64,000 bases of DNA from CAIVVT01 sp963823095 (GCA_963823095.1 CAWGKI010000001.1:806001-870000), one strand, 5' to 3'; shown: positions 46,456-56,608, numbered from the stretch's first letter. Numbers and translations are program-made. Notes: generated from the sequence alone by a model not told the origin.

Positions 46456-49400
46456 ATGGCTATGTTCTGGGAATTTTTCTCCTTCGAGATTCGCTTCCGG
46501 GTAAAGAGCATCTCCACGTACGTCTACTTCCTGCTCTGGTTCGCTTTCTCGTTCCTCAGCGTCGCGAGCGAGAACTTCGGTCCGGTTAGCTTCTTCAACG
46601 GCAAGGTCCTGCTCAACGGCGCCTACGCTAACTCATACAACGATGTTGGCGCGTGCCTCTTTGGCGTCATCATCATTGCAGCCATCTTCGGCACGTCCAT
46701 CCTTCGCGACTTCCAGCGAGACACGTACCAGATCCTGTTCACCAAGCCCGTCTCAAAGTTTGCCTATCTCGGCGGGCGCTGGGCCGGTTCCTTTGCCACC
46801 ACTGTCTTCGCCTTCTCGGGCATGCTGTTTGGGACGTTCTTCGGCACGTTTGCCCCCTGGGCCGATCACACCCGCATCGCTCCCAACCACCTCTGGTGGT
46901 ACATCCAGCCCTTCCTGTCGATCATCGTCGTCCAGATCTTTTTCCTGGGCTCTCTGTTCTTTACTGTCGCTGCGCTCAGCCGCAAGATCTTTATCGTCTA
47001 TCTGCAGGGTGTCGCCTTATTCATGCTGTATGTCATCGGCCTCACCGTCTTCTCCGCCACCCGCTCGCTCGAGCACTTCTGGTCCGGCATCTTCGATCCC
47101 ATCGGCTTCATCCTCTTTGACAACATCACCCGCTACTGGACCGTGATCGAAAAGAATACCCTATTGCTTCCGTGGGATTTCAGTGGCAACTCGCCTGGCG
47201 TCTTCCTCTACAATCGCCTGCTGTGGACCACCGCCGGTCTGCTGTCACTGGGTGGACTTTGGGTACGCTTCCCGATGTCAATCGAGACTCTCACCGCGCG
47301 TTCCCAGGGAAAGCGTGCCGCGAAGGCGCGCGCGCAGGAAGCTGAAGAAGTCCGGCCCATCCGGTCTCTCGTTGCGGCTCGCCTCCCCCGCGTGCGTCAG
47401 ATCTTCGGCGCGGGAACTTCCTTCGCGCAGTACGTGTCACTCACCCGCCTTCGAGTTCGAACGGTTATGCGTGAGGTTGCCTTCTGGGCCATCGTCGGCC
47501 TGCTTATCGTCTTCGCCGTCAACAACGGCCAATTCGCCGGACGTGTCGGCGGCGTAGATGTCTGGCCTGTCACCTATCTCATGCTCCAGGCGGTTGAGGG
47601 CGGCGCGACTCTGTTTTTCTACATCGTCGCTACGCTCTACGCCGCGGAACTCGTCTGGCGCGAACGCGACAATCACTTCGACGGCATCCACGACGCACTC
47701 CCCATGAGCGAGACGACCGACTTGCTTTCCAAGTTCACCGCGATTGCGCTGATCGAAGTAGTCCTGCTTGCCGTGTCGATGCTCGTGGGTATCGTCATGC
47801 AGACCATCGCCGGATACTACCACTACGAGTTGCTGCAATACTTGAAGGAACTCTACATCGTCACCTTCCCACAAGTCCTGGGATTCACGCTCTTCGCTCT
47901 CTTCGTCCAGACTTTGGTGTCGAACAAATTCGTCGGCCACGGGATCGTCATCGGCATCTTCGTTCTGGAGCCGATACTGTTCAACTTCGGCTGGGAGAAC
48001 ACCCTGTACCTGCCGGGAGCAACACCTCCTTACACGTACTCGGACATGAACGGCTACGGACACTTCGTGCCCGCGCTCTTCTGGTCCATCGCATATTGGT
48101 TCTCGATCTTCGCCTTCCTGGGCGTCGTCTCACTCGCTTATACGCGCCGCGGCGCCGACGATTCCCTTGCCGCCCGCACACGCCTCGCGCGTCTCCGTGC
48201 TCCGCTCCTCGTCCCCGCGGCTGCACTCTTCGCAGTGTGCGCCGTCGGCTCCGGGCTCTGGTATTTTTACAATGCCCACATTCTGAACGAGTACTTGACC
48301 GCCAAAGATCGACGCCACATTCAGGCCGATTACGAACGTGAGTTCAAGAAGTACGAACTCCATGCCCAGCCGAAGATCACGGCCGTCGATGCAGCGGTCA
48401 ACATTTATCCGGAGCGACGGTCATTCGACGCTGTCGGCCGCTTCACACTCCAGAACAAGTCGACTGAGCCGATCGCGGATATACACATCACGGACGAGCA
48501 GCAGTCGGTGTCTGGAATTCAGTTCGATCGGCCGTTTCGCCTGGTGCGCCGGGCTGCCCGGAATCTGTACTCGATTTACGCGCTCGACAAGCCGCTAGCC
48601 CCGGGTGAGGTTCTGACCCTTACGTTCTCACTTGGCCACACAACGCGCGGCTTCCGCGACGGGAATGAGCCGGCTGAATTCGCCTATAACGGCACCTTCT
48701 TCGACGCTGGCTACTTTCCGCAGATCGGCTACGACCAGAACTTCGAACTCGACGATCCTCGCCGTCGCCGCGAGGAGAATCTTGGGCCGCTGGAAGAGAT
48801 GGCGGCCCGCGGGGAGCCCGTCCACACCCGCCGCAACCTTTTCACCGCCAACGCCGACTGGATCACCTATCACACGGTGGTCAGCACTTCGGGCGACCAG
48901 ATAGCGATCGCCCCGGGCTATCTCCAGCGCGCCTGGCAGAAAGGCGGGCGCCACTTTTACGAATACAGCATGGGATCCACCCACATACTGGCATTCACCG
49001 CCTATCTCTCCGGCCGCTACACGGTCCGTAAGGAGGCCTACTCAGGACCTGACGGCCAAGTCAATCTGGAGGTCTACTACGACCCGGCGCATACCTTCGA
49101 CATTGACGACATGCTCGCCTCGTCGCGATCCGGGCTCGACTACTTTCAAGCGCATTTCAGCCCATACCAATTCACGCAATACCGCATCATGGAATTTCCG
49201 CGCTATCGCCAGTTCGCGCAGTCCTTTCCCAACACGGTGCCGTTTTCCGAGGGCATCGGCTTCATCGGCCGCATGGTCCACAAGGATGATGTCGATCTCA
49301 CCTACTTTGTAACCGCGCACGAGCTCGGCGCATCAGTGGTGGGGCCATCAACTTATTGGAGCGCAGGTTCAGGGCTCTAACATGATGTCCGAGACACTCG

Positions 49401-50143
49401 CCCAGTACTCCGCTTACATGGTGATGCAGCGAAAATATGGGAAGGACTATATGCACAAGGTCCTTCGCCGCTTCCTGGACCAGTATCTGCGTGGACGGGC
49501 CGGTGAACTGCGCCACGAACCAGCTCTTGCTCTGGTACAGCGCGAGCCTTACGTCTGGTACGACAAGGGCGGACAGATCATGTATACCCTCGCCGACTAC
49601 ATTGGCGAGGACAAGGTGGACACCGCACTCAGGAACTTCCTCATGCAGTATCGCTACGCCAATGCCAACAATCAAATCGATTCGGCGAACAGCTTGCACA
49701 TCGCAGCTGAACAGCCCTACCCCGATACGCGCATGTTGGTTGAGGCCCTTCTTTCCCAAACCCCGCCGGAGTTCCGGTATTTGGTCGAAGACGGCTTCAA
49801 TCGAATCGTCCTTTACGATGACAAGGCAATCTCCGCCGTCTCGCAGAAGACGCCCGATGGCAAGTACAAGGTCACTCTCGCAGTGCAGGCCCGGAAGTTC
49901 CAAGCCGACGGCAATGGGGTTGAATCCCCGATGCCGTTGGCAGACTATATCGACATTGGAGTCTTCAGCGGCAAAAAGGATGAAGAGAAGCCCTTATACA
50001 TGAAAAAGGAAAAGATCACGCAGGAGCACCGGACCTTCACCATCATCGTCGATAAGCAGCCCACCCGAGCCGGTATAGACCCATACAACAAACTGATCGA
50101 CCGCATCGCCGACGACAACATGATCGACGTCACGAATCAGTAG
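46456..50143 (+). pseudogene. ABC-2 permease fused to M1-family aminopeptidase, one frameshift
   Basis: The first 620 or so residues are a two-lobed ABC-2 permease with about 12 membrane helices (FWEFFSFEIRFRVKSISTYVYFL...). The C-terminal half is an M1 gluzincin: ITAVDAAVNIYPERRSF, then the zinc site. At 49330 one extra G splits the motif: reading cat cag instead gives HELGHQWWGHQLIGAQVQGSNMMSETLAQYSAYM (here only joined in words), i.e. HExxH plus the downstream Glu. Joined length is about 1228 residues. Such fusions pair peptide processing with transport. A +1 insertion in the active site looks like an error or a recent knockout. Confidence 0.83.
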
Positions 50144-50840
50144 TGCCTGCGCATGAGTTGGATCTCGCTGTCGAAGCCGTATCTGCTGCTGAGAATGTGA
50201 ACGGTACCAAAGGCAGCTCTCGCTGTTCTCCCATTGCGCCCCCCTGCAGTGCGGTTTCATGAAGACCATGCGGTCAAGCCTCGGGCCTCCGAAGGCTGAT
50301 CGTCTGGTTACAGACGAGCGGCCGCGCCCAGAAGCCGACTCCGAGGATCCAACCAAAGGTGAGATACAGCAGCATCAGGCCGGTGCGCAACCCGAAATGG
50401 AATCCGGTGGCAGCACAGGCAATCACCTCCTCGCCGGTGACCGCTGCCGAGGCCGGAGGTCCCCTTCTTCGCGTTGGCCCCTTGTCGCGGCGGGTCGTTC
50501 TGAATTCAAGCTCCAGTAGCAGTTGTTATCTGCACGGGTGAGGGCTCACTGCGGCGACCAACATGAAGCTAGACTGAACCACCCGAACCGCCAATCACAG
50601 GTGGAACACATGGCGAGCCCCTAACGGGGCGTATTGACGAAGTTGGAGCAATGCGAATACTTCGTCCATCCGCTCAAACGGCGGCAGGGCACTGCGGCCA
50701 CGCAGCACGAATCGTGCCCAGCCATTGGTCGAGCGGCCGAGGAACTTAATTCTCAGGGTTACGAGAGATTACACGCTGACTTCGACCTCAGCAGGGGTGA
50801 CGATCAACGTATGCCGACTCCATGGCACTTGACGTTCAAG
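50144..50840. other. Intergenic region, one weak minus-strand frame
   Basis: A minus frame ending near 50276 reads VIACAATGFHFGLRTGLMLL then YLTFGWILGVGFWARPLV, one hydrophobic segment without a start or ribosome site; it may be a gene remnant. Nothing else stands out. Confidence 0.4.
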
Positions 50841-52850
50841 CTACTCCGCCTTCTTCGGTTCCTTGGGTTCGCTGGGTTGACTCGCGGTCCCGGAACCGTG
50901 GCTGCCGCCGCTGTTGATTAAGACCATCGTGCCTTGTATGGTTACGCCCGCGGGACCGATATCGACGAACCCCCCAGGTCCTATCAGGGAGAGTTGCATT
51001 CCGGCTTCGATGATCACTTTCATGCCACCTTTGATGTGGACCTCCTGACCGGACTCCACGGTGTAGACCGAACCTACCTTTGTATTGTGACTGCCGCCAA
51101 CTTGCTGGGAGAGCCCCCCCTGGATGGCTTCGCGCCGCTCACCTTGAACGGTGAGATGCTTGTCGCCGCCCACCTTTTCCGCCTGCGATCCATCCACCAC
51201 CAAATGCCGGTCGTTCCCCACGTACTCGTAGCTGTCCTTTTCCACATGCTCCCTAAGATCCTTTTCGGCGTGGATGCGGATGAACTCCGAGCCCTTTTTG
51301 TCCTCGATGACAATCTCGCTGCAGTTATCGGCGCTCCCATCTTTCGAACTACGCGATTTTATTCCGCTCATAGTCTGGTCGTTTGGAAGTGCATAGGGTG
51401 TCGGGTTCTCCGAATTGTAAACACTGCCTACCACGATTGGCCGGTCGGGATCGCCTTCGAGAAAGTCAACTACAACTTCCTGGCCAACGCGCGGCAGATG
51501 GATCGCCCCCCATCCTTTGCCTGCCCACATGCTCGCCACGCGAACCCAACAGGAACTCTTCTCGTCGTTGTTTCCATCGCGGTCCCAGTGAAACTGGACT
51601 TTGACCCGGCCGTGCTTGTCGGTGTAGATCTCTTCGCCGGCTGGGCCCACCACATAAGCGGTCTGGCACCCGCGCACCTGAGGCTTCCGGGTTGAACATG
51701 GCGGCCGGAAGGGCAGTGTCATCGGAAGACAGGTGAAAGTATTGCTGAAGTGCTCCTTCCCTTCACCATCGATTCCCGAGTAGAAACCGCCTTCCTGTGC
51801 TGAATGGGTAACCGATGTGACCACGTACTGCCCGTCACCGTTGAAGTGCCGCTCGAGCGTGAAGCGGTATCCGGGTGTAAGGTCATAGACGTTGCTCTGA
51901 CCGCGGATCACGAACTGGGCGGTCTCGATTCTCTCCATTCCGCTCCCCGCGGCCCGCTTGTTTTCGTCGAAGATAGGCGAAATGTCGTCGCCGGTGCCGC
52001 ACTCAAAATGCTTCGCGTAACCGCCGGGGTAATCGTACACCTCCATCTCGGAGGTATTGCCGCCGACGTTGAGTTTATGTGTTATTTTCCCGACCTGGAC
52101 ATCGGGCAGGATCTCCTGGTCTGCCTGTAGATTGTTATGCGGCAACTCGAAGCAATGATCTCGCAACGTGTATTTTCCGGAGTCCCAGCCTTGAGACTTT
52201 TGCCAGTCGAAAATGCGCGGCTCATCCCGCTGTCCGCCCGCCAATTCGTCGTACACGAGCCGCGAGTTGCCTTGAATGTCGGCGTGTGACACGGCCGTGT
52301 CCGCCAGGATCAGTCTGTCGCCGTCGCCATCCTGCTTGAAGAAGTAGAAGATGCCTTCTTCTTCCATCAGGCGGGAGACGAACTCGAAGTCGGATTCGCG
52401 GTACTGGACGCAGTACTCGCGGGCGATGTACGGGCGGCGCAGGTCGTAATCCACGTCGAATCCCTGCAGGACTGCGCGCAAGATATCGGGGACAGACAGA
52501 TGCTGGAAAATTCGACTCTGCCGCTTCCGCGTGAGCCGCCAGATGTTGGGCGAGATGGTCGCGCGATAGTGGGCCAGTCGCTCGTGTGAGGGTAGCTGCG
52601 CGAACGCAGTCACGATGCCGTGGACGTATCGCTTGTGCGTGCCGTCCGGCCCCGCAACCCCAAAGCTGAACTTGCTGCCCAGAAGGCCTGCGAAGTCGAT
52701 CTTCTGGTCCTCCGACAGAAGTTCCAACTGGAACGAGAACAGTTCGGAAATCGCCTCGTGGCCCGTGTAGGATTCGAGCAGCAGGTCATTGGGCCCGAGA
52801 GGCGTTTCGACGAAAAGAAACCGATGCTCCTGGAGATAGGTGGGCGGCAT
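50841..52850 (-). CDS. vgrG: T6SS spike protein VgrG (TssI)
   Basis: 669 residues. The gp27-like part covers about residues 1-370 (LLLESYTGHEAISELFSFQLELLSE, ILRAVLQGFDVDYDLRRPYIAREYCVQYRESDFEFVSRLMEEEGIFYFF). Then come the gp5 OB fold and needle: AYVVGPAGEEIYTDKHGRVKVQFHWDRDG, SSCWVRVASMWAGKGWGAIHLPRVGQEVVVDFLEGDPDRPIVVG. The C-terminal beta-helix has repeated HVEKDSYEYVGNDRHLVVDG-type strands ending in a short Lys/Glu/Pro tail without an effector domain. It tips the T6SS tube and carries cargo. The gene ends the partial T6SS cluster. Confidence 0.95.
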   Translation of the reverse strand: MPPTYLQEHRFLFVETPLGPNDLLLESYTGHEAISELFSFQLELLSEDQKIDFAGLLGSKFSFGVAGPDGTHKRYVHGIVTAFAQLPSHERLAHYRATISPNIWRLTRKRQSRIFQHLSVPDILRAVLQGFDVDYDLRRPYIAREYCVQYRESDFEFVSRLMEEEGIFYFFKQDGDGDRLILADTAVSHADIQGNSRLVYDELAGGQRDEPRIFDWQKSQGWDSGKYTLRDHCFELPHNNLQADQEILPDVQVGKITHKLNVGGNTSEMEVYDYPGGYAKHFECGTGDDISPIFDENKRAAGSGMERIETAQFVIRGQSNVYDLTPGYRFTLERHFNGDGQYVVTSVTHSAQEGGFYSGIDGEGKEHFSNTFTCLPMTLPFRPPCSTRKPQVRGCQTAYVVGPAGEEIYTDKHGRVKVQFHWDRDGNNDEKSSCWVRVASMWAGKGWGAIHLPRVGQEVVVDFLEGDPDRPIVVGSVYNSENPTPYALPNDQTMSGIKSRSSKDGSADNCSEIVIEDKKGSEFIRIHAEKDLREHVEKDSYEYVGNDRHLVVDGSQAEKVGGDKHLTVQGERREAIQGGLSQQVGGSHNTKVGSVYTVESGQEVHIKGGMKVIIEAGMQLSLIGPGGFVDIGPAGVTIQGTMVLINSGGSHGSGTASQPSEPKEPKKAE

Positions 52851-52908
52851 ATCTTCTATCCTCTTGAACTCTGTTGGGGTCGTTCGCTTAGCCTGTCGAT
52901 CGGCGAGT

Positions 52909-53109
52909 TTAGACTAACGCACATAAGATTCTCCTCCAAGCTAAGCCAATCATGCGCGGCCCGGGCTGACCTCGGCGAGAGATCAGCAGGCGTACGGCCT
53001 GGAAGAATTCAAAGCTCGCAGGCTCGGAGCGCAGCAGCTTCTCGATCTCCGGCATTTCGTCCAGCTCGGGCTCTACAGCAGGATGCGGCGGCCGGCTCTC
53101 GGTGGCCAT
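52909..53109 (-). pseudogene. tssG: Truncated TssG (ImpH/VasB), 66 aa
   Basis: The ATG at 53109 overlaps the end of tssF by 37 bases. The N-terminus is TssG-like (EKLLRSEPASFEFFQAVRLL), but after about residue 43 the sequence departs (ISRRGQPGPRMIGLAWRRIL) and stops. TssG is normally about 330-350 residues and a core baseplate wedge protein. No further tssG sequence is found before vgrG starts 58 bases on. A deletion between tssG and the vgrG promoter is the likely cause. Confidence 0.75.
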
Positions 53110-54914
53110 AGCTTGAGCGCCTCCTTTCGCTGACGGGTTGTCACGTTGAGCTGGCTGAAGCTGTTGAGCGTGACGTAGAGTCCCAGAAAATGCTCGAGAA
53201 CGGAGGCAAACAGATAGGCGCCGCCGCCGACGAAATTCTCCTCGTCCAGTTCCAGGTCGACGCGGGTACCGCGCGCGAAGGTGATGCCGTTCTCGGAATT
53301 CACTCGCGCAAACTGCTTCCGTGCGGAGACGGCCGTGATGCCCTCGATCTGCTTCTGCGAAGAAGTGGAGTCCGTGAAGTTGTAGAGTTTCAGGATCTCC
53401 TGCAGCGCTTCCCGGCCCTCGTCGACCAGGGACAGGTAATTCAGCGAGAGGTGCGAAATCAGGCGCCAAAATGCCGCCTTGCCGATCGGCGGCCGCACGG
53501 CCGGGGTCGGTTTCCTGAGCGCGACGATCGCCTGCACCGGGGCCCCGCCCTCTAACTCGAAATCGCCCGCTGCGTTGCCGAAGGGGAGCCGCGCGGGAAG
53601 GTCGCGGTTGGTGCAGGTGAGGCGCACGGTCAGACTGTCGACATCCGGTTCGACGGGCCGCTGGGCCAGATCGACCAGAGACAGGAAGAGTTCGCTGCCG
53701 TCGTCGTCGCGTCGCGCCGAAGGGCGGCGGGAGGCGAGCCAGAAGGTCTGGCCGCCGCTGCGAACGGCCGCGTGGCGGAAGGAGTAAAAGGGCTCGAAGC
53801 GGACCAGGTCCTGCGTGCCGGCTCGTACGCTCACCACCTCGTCCACGGAATGAACTTCCAGAGCGTTCGGCCGGCGGATGTCGGGAATAATGGGATACTC
53901 GAACTTCCTCTGGCTGACCAGAATCGGCTCGGCGGTCTGCTTAAACAGATTCACCGCGGGCGTGCAGCCGAGCTTCAAGGTCTTGGCGGAAACACCCAGT
54001 TCCAGAGCCTGCCGGCGGTCGGTCAGTTCGAACGGCGCGATCAGGAAGACAATCTCGACGCGATCCTTGAAACCTGCGCGCGCGAGCGTTTCCAGGCCGG
54101 TCAGATCCAGGAAGAAGAACTTGTCGGGGAACGTGAAGTACTCGTGCAGCAGGCGGTATCCGGCGAACGACCGCCGCGGATACGGCAGCATCGCGTCGTC
54201 CTCGTCGAAGCCCACGGGACGCAGCGCGTCGGGCCGCAGCGGCACTGGCCGCAGGCGCGAGCCGGGTGTGGGGTCGCGCAACAGGATTTGAGTACACCTG
54301 CTGCACAGCAGTTCGTAAAGCGTGTGGACAGTGCTGCTCTCGCCGTTGAGGAAGAAGCGCAGCGCGCTTAGGTTCAGCTTGTCGAGAGTGACGCCGGGCC
54401 AGCAGCGCAGTTCCACGCGCAAGGCGGCGACGGCATCCGCGGCCCTGATCGGCGAGGGCAGGCGGTCCGGCGTCTTCCATTCCGCTTCCTGGACGCCGAT
54501 GGGGAAAACCGTGGTCTCGTAGCAGGTGCGGAACTTGCACGGAACGCCGCCCACGGGGCGCGAGGAGAGCATGCTCCCGCGCTCGATCTTCAATCCGGAG
54601 CCGATCTGCGCCTGGTCGGGGCGAACCTGAAATTCGACTACCGTCATGGACGGTACGGGCCGTATGAAGTGCGGGTAGACGATGCTGAGCAGAGCCTCGG
54701 TGAATTCGGGGAACTCGTCGTCGAGTTTCAGGTGGACGCGCGCGGCGAGGAACGCGAAAGATTCCAGCAATCGCTCGACGTGGGGATCCTCGCACTTATC
54801 AGGCTCCAGAATCAGGCGAGAGGCGATCTTCGGATATTTCTCGCCGAATTGCGCTCCCATCTGACGCAGAAACGTCAGCTCGCGCTCATAGTACAGGAGA
54901 AGTTCGTCTCGCAC
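53073..54914 (-). CDS. tssF: T6SS baseplate protein TssF
   Basis: 613 residues, full length. The hallmark N-terminus is LLLYYERELTFLRQMGAQFGEKYPKIASRLIL then HVERLLESFAFLAARVHLKLDDEFPEFTEALLSIVYPHFIRPVPSM. The C-terminus is LELDEENFVGGGAYLFASVLEHFLGLYVTLNSFSQL. TssF with TssG and TssE forms the wedge of the sheath baseplate. It abuts the TssE chimera (54915) and overlaps the TssG stub. Its integrity contrasts with its damaged neighbours. Confidence 0.93.
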   Translation of the reverse strand: MRDELLLYYERELTFLRQMGAQFGEKYPKIASRLILEPDKCEDPHVERLLESFAFLAARVHLKLDDEFPEFTEALLSIVYPHFIRPVPSMTVVEFQVRPDQAQIGSGLKIERGSMLSSRPVGGVPCKFRTCYETTVFPIGVQEAEWKTPDRLPSPIRAADAVAALRVELRCWPGVTLDKLNLSALRFFLNGESSTVHTLYELLCSRCTQILLRDPTPGSRLRPVPLRPDALRPVGFDEDDAMLPYPRRSFAGYRLLHEYFTFPDKFFFLDLTGLETLARAGFKDRVEIVFLIAPFELTDRRQALELGVSAKTLKLGCTPAVNLFKQTAEPILVSQRKFEYPIIPDIRRPNALEVHSVDEVVSVRAGTQDLVRFEPFYSFRHAAVRSGGQTFWLASRRPSARRDDDGSELFLSLVDLAQRPVEPDVDSLTVRLTCTNRDLPARLPFGNAAGDFELEGGAPVQAIVALRKPTPAVRPPIGKAAFWRLISHLSLNYLSLVDEGREALQEILKLYNFTDSTSSQKQIEGITAVSARKQFARVNSENGITFARGTRVDLELDEENFVGGGAYLFASVLEHFLGLYVTLNSFSQLNVTTRQRKEALKLWPPRAGRRILL

Positions 54915-55454
54915 CTATTCGACCTTTACCTGGCAATCACCCGTGCTCAACTGCAGCAGCGTGTCGAAGAAGATCTGCTCGGGCGCGGGGTCCATCTTCA
55001 AAAGTCCCTCGATCTGAAAGCGCAGCACCCGCGGCGCGCCGCTGCCGTCGTCCACGGCACGGACCCGGACGTCCGCCAGGCGCGGTTCGAAGTCCGCCAG
55101 CGTTTGCTCAATGGTGCGCAGCAACCGGTTCTTGTCGCGCGGCGAATTCAGCGAGAGCGAGGTGGCGTAGAGTTGACCATGTTTGTAGATCGATTGGCCG
55201 ACCCAAGTACCGGCTGCGGGCTCGTTCCCCGTAAAGCGCTGAAAGGTAACGCCGGGAACCCATCCCGGCATCCCCGTTGAAAACCTCCTGAACATCCAGT
55301 TTCTTCCCAATACACCTACGTTCGTCATCACGGCACGAAAATCGCCTAAGAAGGTGCGGCGCTTCGAGTCGGCCGGATCGCTCCGCAACTCGACTCCAAG
55401 CGCCTGCACAGCCTTTTCCAGCCGTCCCGCCTTAAACAGGTCGGTGGCTGTCAT
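54915..55454 (-). CDS. ImpE-TssE chimera, T6SS
   Basis: 179 residues. The first ~36 (TATDLFKAGRLEKAVQALGVELRSDPADSKRRTFL) match the start of ImpE/TagJ, a sheath accessory. The last ~94 (SIYKHGQLYATSLSLNSPRDKNRLLRTIEQTLADFEPRL...LLKMDPAPEQIFFDTLLQLSTGD) match the C-terminal gp25-like half of TssE. The intervening 45 or so residues match neither. A deletion joining the two neighbouring genes in frame fits. TssE proper is about 150-180 residues, so this one lacks the N-terminal half of the gp25 fold. It could be non-functional or a new baseplate variant. Confidence 0.7.
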   Translation of the reverse strand: MTATDLFKAGRLEKAVQALGVELRSDPADSKRRTFLGDFRAVMTNVGVLGRNWMFRRFSTGMPGWVPGVTFQRFTGNEPAAGTWVGQSIYKHGQLYATSLSLNSPRDKNRLLRTIEQTLADFEPRLADVRVRAVDDGSGAPRVLRFQIEGLLKMDPAPEQIFFDTLLQLSTGDCQVKVE

Positions 55455-55478
55455 GCGAAGTTGTCTCCTCCAAACCGC

Positions 55479-55955
55479 CTATACCGACGACTGCTGCTTC
55501 AAGTCGTATTTAGCTGTGATCGCTCCGCCTAGCGTACCATCAGCCTTCTGCTCTTTGTAGTCGACTTGCATCTTCGTGTAGTTGAGCGATACCTGCTCAT
55601 TTGGAGTATCGCTACTCCCCCCAGTCTGGTAGGACGAAATGAGCACATCGGTGAACGTGTATTTCAGGAACTCCTGCTGCTCCTTGCCGGCTTTGCGGCA
55701 TGTGAGGATGGCGGACTTGATGTGCTCGCCGGTGGCGCACGCCAAAACAAGCTTAGGCGTGGCCTTATTGACGTGCATCACAAAGTGGAAATCCTGCATG
55801 CTCACTTTGCCTGCGCCGCCACCACCGCCGACGCCGAAGGTCCCTGCATTGCTTTCGCCCCACGACCACGATTGCAGTTGGATCTCGTCTTTGTGAGTTT
55901 TGTCCTGGCTTTCGCCCGGAATGCCATCAATCTTCAGAAAATAGTCAACAGCCAT
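55479..55955 (-). CDS. hcp: T6SS tube protein Hcp (TssD)
   Basis: 158 residues. The opening MAVDYFLKIDGIPGESQDKTHKDEIQLQSWSWGESNAGTF is the Hcp hallmark. Then MQDFHFVMHVNKATPKLVLACATGEHIKSAILTCRKAGKEQQEFLKYTFTDVLISSYQTGGS and PNEQVSLNYTKMQVDYKEQKADG follow. It forms hexameric rings that stack into the secretion tube. It is intact. It is spaced 24 bases from the TssE chimera, so they are one operon. Confidence 0.95.
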   Translation of the reverse strand: MAVDYFLKIDGIPGESQDKTHKDEIQLQSWSWGESNAGTFGVGGGGGAGKVSMQDFHFVMHVNKATPKLVLACATGEHIKSAILTCRKAGKEQQEFLKYTFTDVLISSYQTGGSSDTPNEQVSLNYTKMQVDYKEQKADGTLGGAITAKYDLKQQSSV

Positions 55956-56018
55956 TTTTCTCTCCTCGGTCTTCTTAACATCATCTTCTCATCGGTCAAA
56001 CGGCAGGCCCAAGTAGGG

Positions 56019-56513
56019 TCAACCTTTCACACACTCGCCTGCTTTGAGCACCGGCGCTGGCGGTTCAGACGCTCGGCGCAATGAAGCGGGGAACTTGTCA
56101 AATAAAAAATGCAGTCCCACGAATACTGTCGGGCTCAATGAGTCGACAATCGCACCATTCCCCCCCCATTTGTTGTCGACAATCAGCGGAAGCTGGGCAC
56201 CGCGCGAGTCGACAGAAAGGTCCAAGTTACCCGGATGGATATCAATGAACACCTGATATCGCTCCTGTGTCTTGGGCATGGCCGGCCGATCTGAAAAGTC
56301 CTCAAACGCGCTTGCGGCAGACCGCGGTGTGACGAGCGCAGCCGCAACGCGAGTTCCCGCCTGAGTTGTTAAGTGGACTCTCGTCGGCCGAACCTGCGCC
56401 ACCTTATACCTCACGCCGTTGGGCGTTAAGAATCCCTGTGCTGTGGCGTGCTTGTCGGGCACCTGTTCTCTCAATGCAAGGAAACCTGCGCTCTCTGATA
56501 GGGGTGGCTGCAA
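56019..56513 (-). CDS. Unknown protein upstream of hcp
   Basis: 164 residues. A region with AGTRVAAALVTP is followed by a beta-rich C-terminal half (RYQVFIDIHPGNLDLSVDSRGAQLPLIVDNKWGGNGAIVDS) and a GLHFLFDKF turn. I recognise no family. A good promoter lies ahead of it at 56579-56608 and hcp follows after 63 bases, so it may be the first gene of the T6SS operon and an accessory or effector-related protein. Confidence 0.55.
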   Translation of the reverse strand: MQPPLSESAGFLALREQVPDKHATAQGFLTPNGVRYKVAQVRPTRVHLTTQAGTRVAAALVTPRSAASAFEDFSDRPAMPKTQERYQVFIDIHPGNLDLSVDSRGAQLPLIVDNKWGGNGAIVDSLSPTVFVGLHFLFDKFPASLRRASEPPAPVLKAGECVKG

Positions 56514-56578
56514 GAATGCACCCCTGCACCTTTCGCCATACCGGGCGTTTCCAAGTCAGCGATTGTGCGCTCTGCGTT

Positions 56579-56608
56579 AATATGCTCACGGTGCGGCAAG
56601 GCTGTCAA
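56579..56608 (-). promoter_or_regulatory. Candidate sigma-70 promoter of the T6SS operon
   Basis: On the minus strand TTGACA (56603-56608) and CATATT (56579-56584) are separated by 18 bases. It lies 66 bases ahead of the 56513 start. Confidence 0.5.
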
